From Parachlorella kessleri (lineage: Eukaryota; Chlorophyta; Trebouxiophyceae; Chlorellales; Chlorellaceae): a stretch of 12,361 nucleotides of DNA. The notes under the pieces are model-generated. The model did no database searches. It was not told where the DNA came from and saw only the letters and a list, made by a program, of their open reading frames with translations. How positions within the stretch are numbered: position 1 is the stretch's first letter; the number at the start of each line of letters is the position of its first letter. Both the position numbers and the translations under genes were made by a program. Below, piece after piece: positions 6,649 through 12,361 of the stretch. Where the stretch lies: NCBI GenBank assembly GCA_001598975.1, contig BBXU01001666.1, positions 1 through 12,361 of the forward strand, written 5' to 3'.

Positions 6649-9600
6649 GCTGCATGACAGCGAGGCGCACCCCCCTCGTGCCGCTGACTTGCAAGGCCTG
6701 CATGCCCTCCAGAAGGTTGCCAAGCCTGTGGAGGGTGAGTGCAGTCTAGCACAGTGATTTGGACAATGATGACTTACTGAGCTATGTCCTCGCAGTGCCA
6801 GATTGGAGGAGTGTTTCTTGGACACTGCACGGTCAAGCAATGTTGCCGCAGGGCCAGAGGCCGTGCTCGCCAGGTGCAGCCGGGAGGGGCTCTGGCCGTG
6901 AGTCCACTGAGGCTCCAACGCCGCCGCCCTTTCCAGCCATATCGATCCCAAGTACATGTGCAGCACCCCCACTAGGGCACTCCTGCCTATGGCTCACTGT
7001 GCTGCGCTGTGCTGCCTGCCTTCTGCAGAGGAGTTGCAGCAGCGCAGGCTGGCCTCCCTGTCGGAGACCCTCCGCTCCCACACCCGCGAGGTCGGCCCCA
7101 AGATCTCCACCGGCCGTGCCAGGGACGGCTCCCTGCACCACATCTATGCCCCCAGCAGCCCGCGGGCCGCGGCAGCCGCCTATGAGCAGGATGAAGTGCT
7201 ACATGACCTGTCGGACGTGGGGCTCAAGCCCACAGTGGTCTTCCACAACCTGACGCCTGCAGAGTGAGTGCTGTTTCTGTGGAACGCGAAGTGAGTGAGT
7301 GGGTGAGTGGAGTGGGACTGACGGGTGTCTGGCTGGCTGGCTGGCTGTCCGGGTGGCTGGCTGGAGGGGCTGCTCGCAGAGGCTGGCAATCTGACACAGG
7401 CGCTGCACTGACGAAGGCGGTTCAAATAATGATCTGGTGCTGTCGTGGATGTGGTGAAGGTCCAAGGTGGCGGGCGACACTCCTTTTCTTATGGGTGGTG
7501 GGCAACAGCAGTAAAGCTAGCAAATACAATACATCAGATAGATTTTGTTCGGAATGCTGCCACTGTGACCGCTGCTGGAAGCTGCACTGCTGCCCATGGC
7601 GCAGGCTGTACGAGAAGGCTCTGCAGTACGACCCTGGCACCCATGTCGTGGCCAGCGGCGCCCTCGCCACGCTGTCAGGCGCCAAGACCGGCCGCTCACC
7701 CAAGTAAGTTCCCACCCCTGGCTCTTACACTGCGCCAGCCACCCCCTCCTGCAGAGGACCCTTTCCGCGCTGGTTTGCTACCCAACCGTGTCACAGCTGA
7801 AAGCCTGTTAGTTACCAACAAGTTGAGGTGTCGCAGGGGCAGGGGCACTTAGGAGGGATTGCCAGTGCCAGCAGCATGTGAGGGTTGGATGCCTGTCCTG
7901 CGTTAGGGACAAGCGTGTGGTGCGGGAGCCGGAGTCGGAGGCAGACATCTGGTGGGGCGAGGGGTCCCCCAACTACGAGATGGACGAGAGGACCTTCATC
8001 CTCAACCGCGAGCGGGCCGTAGACTACCTCAACATGCTGGAGCGGCTGTATGTGTTTGACGGTGAGCCAGCCAACAGCCGGGTGACCAGCCATGCCGGGG
8101 CTCTGGGTTTGTTCGTAGGTGCGGCAACAGAGACCCTTAGCATTCTCACCTCCGTCGCAGCTGCGCCTTGGAGACACCCTCGAAGCTGGAGCGGACCGAT
8201 TCCTGTGTTGACGGTGAAGTGGTTATCAGGCCACCAGCTGCTGGGTGGGTGACCACCACAAAGTCCTGCAGGCACGTTCCATACACGAGGGAAGGGTGCT
8301 GGCGCTGCGCTCCCCTAACCTTATATTCTGCTCTGAGGTGTTGACAAGTGATGGGCTCCACTGGCAGGGCACCAATGAGTCAACCTCCTGCAAACCGAAT
8401 GTTGGGTTCTGAGCGCCTTGCCACCCATCCGCTGTGCAGGGTTTGCGGGCTGGGACCCAGCAGCGCGGTTCAAGATCCGCGTGGTCTGTGCCCGCCCCTA
8501 CCATGCGCTGTTCATGCACAACATGCTCATCAGGTGAGCTGGCATGACGCATCGGGCAGGTTGCTTTGGCTCCGCTTAGGCTGTGGTGCTGTGTTCCGTG
8601 TGTCTGCTGCGCATGCTGCCGCGAGGCCCACCGGGAACCTTGGTCTGCCATGCGCTGCCAGGGCTGTGATCAGCAGCGGAGATGCCAATCCAGAAGGGGG
8701 ACGGCTGCTGTGGGCTGTCCTTCAGCATGCGTGTTGCGGAAACAAGCAGCTGCGTTAGACGGTTGCATGTGGGTGCTGTCTCCACTGCCAGCCCAGCAAG
8801 GGACTATCACCATGGATGCCCCAGCACTGCCGCCTCCCATGTCGAGCCCCTCACGTGTACCCTTGCTGCCGCGCCGCATAGCCCCGTGCAAGCAAGCAAG
8901 CCGACAGCGTTGCCCGCTTGTGAGGTACCGCCTGACCCAGTGCCTGACAGGGGGTGCTCAAAGCCAAAGCAAGCAAGTGTGGCTTGTTATTTGCAGGCCC
9001 ACCGAGGAGGAGCTGGCTAGCTTTGGGCACCCCCATTTCACCATCCTGAACGCGGGCGCCTTCCCCGCCAACCGCTACACCTCCTACATGACGTCCTCCA
9101 CATCCATCGACTTGTCCCTCAAGCACCGCGAGATGGTCATCCTGGGCACGCAGTACGCGGGCTGCATGAAGAAGGGAGTGTTCACGGTGGGAGCACGGGG
9201 CCGGTGATGGGGCTGGGGGGTGGGTGGGGGGTGGGGGGCTCCCGTGTGCATACCCACGCTTGGTAATGTGGCAGATGCAAACAAGTGCGCAAATCGCGAA
9301 CAGAGAGGAGGAAGGGGCATACCGGACTTGTTTAACGGGACTGTACATGGGTGGAGCTGTGGCGCGGGCCATGCATGGAGTTGGCATGAGCCAAGCAGAG
9401 CGTGTGACCTGCTCATGCACCAGTGCTACCGCCAGGTGCCCAACGGCGAAGCCTTTGTTGCATGATGTGTTGTCCATGGAGCTACATGCCGACTTGCGCA
9501 CACCAGTGCGGAGCCTTGCTGACCTTGCTTGTCTTCGCCTCTCCTGCCTGCAGCTCATGAACTACTGGCTGCCCAAGATGGGCATCCTCTCGCTTCACTC

Positions 9601-12311
9601 GGGCTGCAACGAGGGCCCGGGGGGGGACGTCACCCTCTTCTTCGGCCTCTCGGGTGCGCTGTGACTGCCACCGTCAGCTGCCCCCCGTGTCAGCTGCGCA
9701 ACGGCTCTGGAAAGACTCTTCAGGGTGTGCCTAGGAGGCGTACCGTAGCCCAAGCTTGGGACCTGGGGATAGAGTTCTGACCTGCGAAGCTGGGTGGCCG
9801 GGCCCACAGACTCCTTTGGAATACCCCAATGCTAGCCATCTTCACAGTCCTCAGCAAACTGTGTCCCCCTGGTGCCCGGCTCCTGATGCAACTGATCCGG
9901 CCAGGGACCGGCGCCCACCCCTGTGCTGCCACTGTGTCTGCAGGCACCGGCAAGACCACGCTGTCTGCCGACCCCAAGCGGCCGCTGATTGGGGACGACG
10001 AGCATGGCTGGGGGGACAACGGCGTCTTCAATATCGAGGGCGGCTGCTATGCCAAGGCCATTGGCCTGAAGAAAGTGAGTGTAAGGGGCGGGAGGATGGG
10101 AGTCTCTGGGCTGTTGCAGGGGTTGGCAGCATAGGTTACACCCCTCCTGCTGCTGTCAGTGCTGTTGTCGTGGCCCCTTGCTTCTCTCTCTTGCTTCTCT
10201 CGGTGTGCCGCCGCCTTTGGTGCTGAGGTTGGGCCAGCCGGGAGTGTGCGGTTGACGGTGGCCGCGAGCCCAGGGTGAGGCGGTGCTGCTGCCGCCATGC
10301 GTCCAGCGATTGCGCTTGAGGGTTGGCTCGCGGTATACCTATCCTGCTGCAGGAGAACGAGCCTGACATCTGGGACGCCATCAAGTTTGGGTCAGTGCTG
10401 GAGAATGTCATATTCGACGAGGAGACCCGCCTGGTAGACTATGACAACAAGTGAGCCCGGGGGGTGGTGGGTCTGATTTACCGGCTGGTTTTGGAGCGGG
10501 GCCCATCGCCGAAGGGTGTGCTTTGGGGTCGTTGCTACAACAATGGGCCTGCTAGCACACCATGGCAGCAGAATCTGATACCTGTGGTGGGCTGGCCCCG
10601 GCCCAGCCCGACCGCTCTGTCCCCATCCTGCGTTTATAGTGCCTCAATCCGCATGCATGCGCTGAACCGCCTGCCTCCTTCACACTCCCACTCCCCAAAT
10701 GTGCGCGATTTCCCCACTCACTGCTGTGCAGCGCCATCACGGAGAACACCCGGGCCTCCTACCCCATCGACTTCATCCAGAACGCCAAGATCCCGTGCGT
10801 GGGCGGCCACCCCACCAACATCATCATGCTGTGCTGCGACGCGTTTGGCGTGCTGCCGCCCGTCAGCAGGCTGACCAAGGAGCAGGCCATGTACTACTTT
10901 ATCAGCGGTGAGCTGTGTGTGTGGGTGGGGGGGGAGGGGGGGGGGGGTCGTTCACGAGGGAGGTTGGTAGACAGCGGCGGGAAGGAGGGCCCACACCTTT
11001 GTTCTGGCTATGGTGGGATGGTAGTGCTGAGCATTCTGTCTCATGCAGCGCCTACCTATGCCTGCTGCCATTCTTTCCTTGGTCCTGCATGGCCTCGATG
11101 TTCTGTTTGGGATGCCTCCGACAGCCCTGAGTTGACAGGTTGCTGGGCAGCAAACTCGTAAAACCTGCCAACCTCACTGCAATAGTTTTTGTCTGAACTG
11201 CATGCAGGCTACACCGCCAAGGTGGCGGGCACCGAGGTGGGCGTGACGGAGCCGGAAGCCACATTCTCCGCCTGCTTCGGCTCGGCCTTCCTCATGTGGC
11301 ACCCCACCAAGTGAGTGAGCCGCTGAAGTATAGCCAGTCCCGTTTGCAGTGCACTTGCTGCTCCTCTGACCAGCCACCTCGCACGCAACAAGCGTTAGTC
11401 CTTACTGCAGGGCCGGGTATGCAACCCCAGCCTTCTGCTGGTCTGGCAGGCCCAAGTTGCCCAGTTGTTGCCAGGATGATGTTTTGCCACGCTGCACCTA
11501 CCCCATCCTACCTCGCTGCCCCGCTTTGACCAGGTACGCCACCATGCTTGCTGAGAAGATGGTGAAGCACGGCACCCACGCCTGGCTCATCAACACCGGC
11601 TGGACGGGCGGCTCGTACGGCACCGGCTACCGCTTCAAACTGCGCCACACTCGAGCCATTGTGGATGCAATACACTCAGGGGAGCTGGCTGCCGCAGAAT
11701 ACACCACGCTGCCCATCTTCAACCTACAGGTGTGGGGACTGCAGGCACCTGAGCGGGGGCCGGGGGGGTGGCGCATTACGTCAACTAGCCTGCCCCTCGT
11801 CCCTACACGATGCATGACGAACGGTAGATGAGAGCACTAAACGCTAGCTGCCTGGTGGCGCTTGGCGCCACGTCCTGTGTGTTAGCCAGCCCGCTGACGT
11901 TGGTGGTTAGGCAGTGCATTCTACAAAACGTGTGCCGCCCGGCCACAGCGGCGCCCGCCTGTGGTTTTGCATATGTGCCCCTAAGTCGCGCTCTTAGCCT
12001 AGCTACCCTGCAAGGCCCATGTCAGCCGGCCGCGGACTATGCCCAGTAGGCACCTGGTGCCCGGCAGTGAACCCATGCCCATCAATCCACCCCACCCTGA
12101 AAAGCCCTGTCCTGCGCCGTGCAGTACTCTTCATAGTGCACCAGTGACCCAAAGGAAGGAAGGTCAAGCCCTTTTGCAGGTCCCCAAGTCTGCCACCAAT
12201 GTGCCCAGCGAGCTGCTGTACCCCGAGAACACCTGGGCAGACAAGGAGGCGTACAGAACGACCCTCACACACCTGGCGGAGCTCTTCAAGACGAACTTCG
12301 TCAAGTTCCAG
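6649..12311 (+). CDS. PCK: Phosphoenolpyruvate carboxykinase, ATP-dependent (13 exons seen; both ends incomplete)
   Basis: Converts oxaloacetate and ATP to PEP, CO2 and ADP: gluconeogenesis and, in plants and algae, anaplerotic or carbon-concentrating metabolism, normally cytosolic. Exons: 6649-6734, 7029-7263, 7605-7703, 7907-8061, 8440-8533, 8997-9186, 9554-9653, 9944-10074, 10353-10450, 10732-10907, 11208-11310, 11534-11729, 12180-12311. They give 598 complete codons with every phase closing. Seen, numbered from the first visible codon: the plant-type N-terminal [23 protein letters not shown] with the substrate-binding Arg; YAGCMKKG (276-283) with metal/substrate Tyr and Lys; LSLHSGCN with the metal-binding His; the P-loop [11 protein letters not shown] (317-327), split by an intron; kinase-2 LIGDDEHGW (334-342); [14 protein letters not shown]; and [10 protein letters not shown]. 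The 5' end is unresolved: 6649 is the first acceptor that fits (g completes a codon), but the initiator ATG is not found. After 12311 a GTGGGC donor follows, and roughly 20 C-terminal residues should lie beyond the window. Odd: Cys where the family has Glu before MKKG. Confidence 0.95.
7329..7364. repeat. CTGG-type simple repeat in a PEPCK intron
   Basis: Tandem ctgg units run from 7329 to about 7347, and a second short run is at 7354-7364. They lie in the PEPCK intron 7264-7604. They follow a gtgagtgagtgggtgag tract just after the donor. This is ordinary microsatellite-like sequence. Confidence 0.7.
9197..9238 (+). repeat. G-rich tract near a PEPCK 5' splice site, G-quadruplex-like
   Basis: G runs of 4 (9197-9200), 4 (9209-9212), 6 (9215-9220), 3 (9222-9224), 6 (9226-9231) and 6 (9233-9238) lie on the sense strand. 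They begin 11 bases into the intron 9187-9553. The spacing meets the usual four-run G-quadruplex pattern. A role in splicing is inference. Confidence 0.7.
10919..10947 (+). repeat. GT/G-rich tract with a 12-base G run next to a 5' splice site
   Basis: Within the PEPCK intron 10908-11207, starting about 11 bases after the donor, the sense strand carries a gtgtgg stretch. Three G runs follow, of 3 (10923-10925), 8 (10927-10934) and 12 (10936-10947) bases, separated by single bases. This can form a G-quadruplex in DNA or RNA. The exact run length may also be affected by sequencing error. Confidence 0.7.
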
Positions 12312-12361
12312 GTGGGCTGGGGGGCGGGGGGGAGGTGTGTGTGTGTGTGAGTGGAGTGGGG

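Noticed and set aside
6408..6749. Plus-strand ORF of 113 codons as the PEPCK N-terminus
   Set aside because: It is a different frame from [11 protein letters not shown], which matches plant PEPCK and joins the next exon in phase.
8566..9207. Plus-strand ORF of 213 codons treated as a separate gene
   Set aside because: Only its last third (from 8997) is coding, as a PEPCK exon. The front part is intron with a valid acceptor before 8997.
8851..9558. Minus-strand ORF of 235 codons
   Set aside because: It overlaps a PEPCK exon and two introns. The opposite strand carries a catalytic-motif-bearing exon, and the translation shows no family features. Long antisense ORFs are expected in GC-rich DNA.
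9749..9760. Perfect 12-base palindrome cccaagcttggg in a PEPCK intron
   Set aside because: It is isolated, without neighbouring motifs or conservation evidence. A palindrome of this length is not remarkable in 12 kb once many were looked for.
1..12361. tRNA or rRNA genes, intact transposons or bacterial operon signals
   Set aside because: None was recognised by eye on either strand. The gene structure is intron-rich and eukaryotic, so ribosome binding sites and rho-independent terminators are not expected. A short tRNA could still be missed without a folding search.

Overview
This window reads as eukaryotic nuclear DNA, most likely from a green alga (Chlorophyta). It is GC-rich, and three protein genes are each cut into 6 or more small exons by introns of about 80 to 460 bases. 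Nearly all introns run GT to AG, often with a tgcAG acceptor. The proteins are a eukaryote-only RNase H2 subunit B and a plant-type ATP-dependent PEP carboxykinase (PEPCK). I rebuilt the exons by hand, by matching remembered family conservation to splice sites and checking that every intron phase closes. The phylum is inferred; the exon structures are strongly supported.

Region 1 (26-2548, minus strand) is a complete 7-exon gene for RNase H2 subunit B, 296 residues, ending in a PCNA-binding (PIP-box) motif. One intron appears to use a GC donor. The last intron holds a second copy of the terminal acceptor and a possible 30-base in-frame cassette exon.

Region 2 (2549-2784) is a 236-base divergent spacer between two start codons. 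It carries three perfect or near-perfect palindromes and two short upstream ORFs.

Region 3 (2785-5405, plus strand) is a complete 6-exon gene for a 318-residue SAM-dependent methyltransferase. It resembles the C-terminal domain of OvoA (4-mercaptohistidine N1-methyltransferase, ovothiol synthesis). Here the domain stands alone, without the OvoA sulfoxide-synthase part, and follows an algal N-terminal extension with one hydrophobic segment. This is the most interesting item in the window. A 40-base minisatellite lies in its third intron.

Region 4 (5406-6648) is about 1.24 kb with no recognised gene. It should hold the 3' UTR of the methyltransferase and the promoter and first exon(s) of the next gene. 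It contains one unrecognised 102-codon ORF, a hairpin and a possible splice-bounded fragment resembling an RRM RNP1 motif.

Region 5 (about 6649-12311, plus strand, continuing past the window) is ATP-dependent PEPCK. Thirteen exons and 598 codons are visible, with all catalytic motifs. The extreme N-terminus is not located and roughly the last 20 residues lie beyond the window. Several introns have long G runs, mostly close to the 5' splice site.

The three genes share no obvious pathway: genome maintenance (RNase H2), thiol-histidine methylation (inferred) and gluconeogenesis or carbon metabolism (PEPCK). Apart from the shared divergent spacer I see no functional cluster, and no RNA genes, intact mobile elements or CRISPR arrays.
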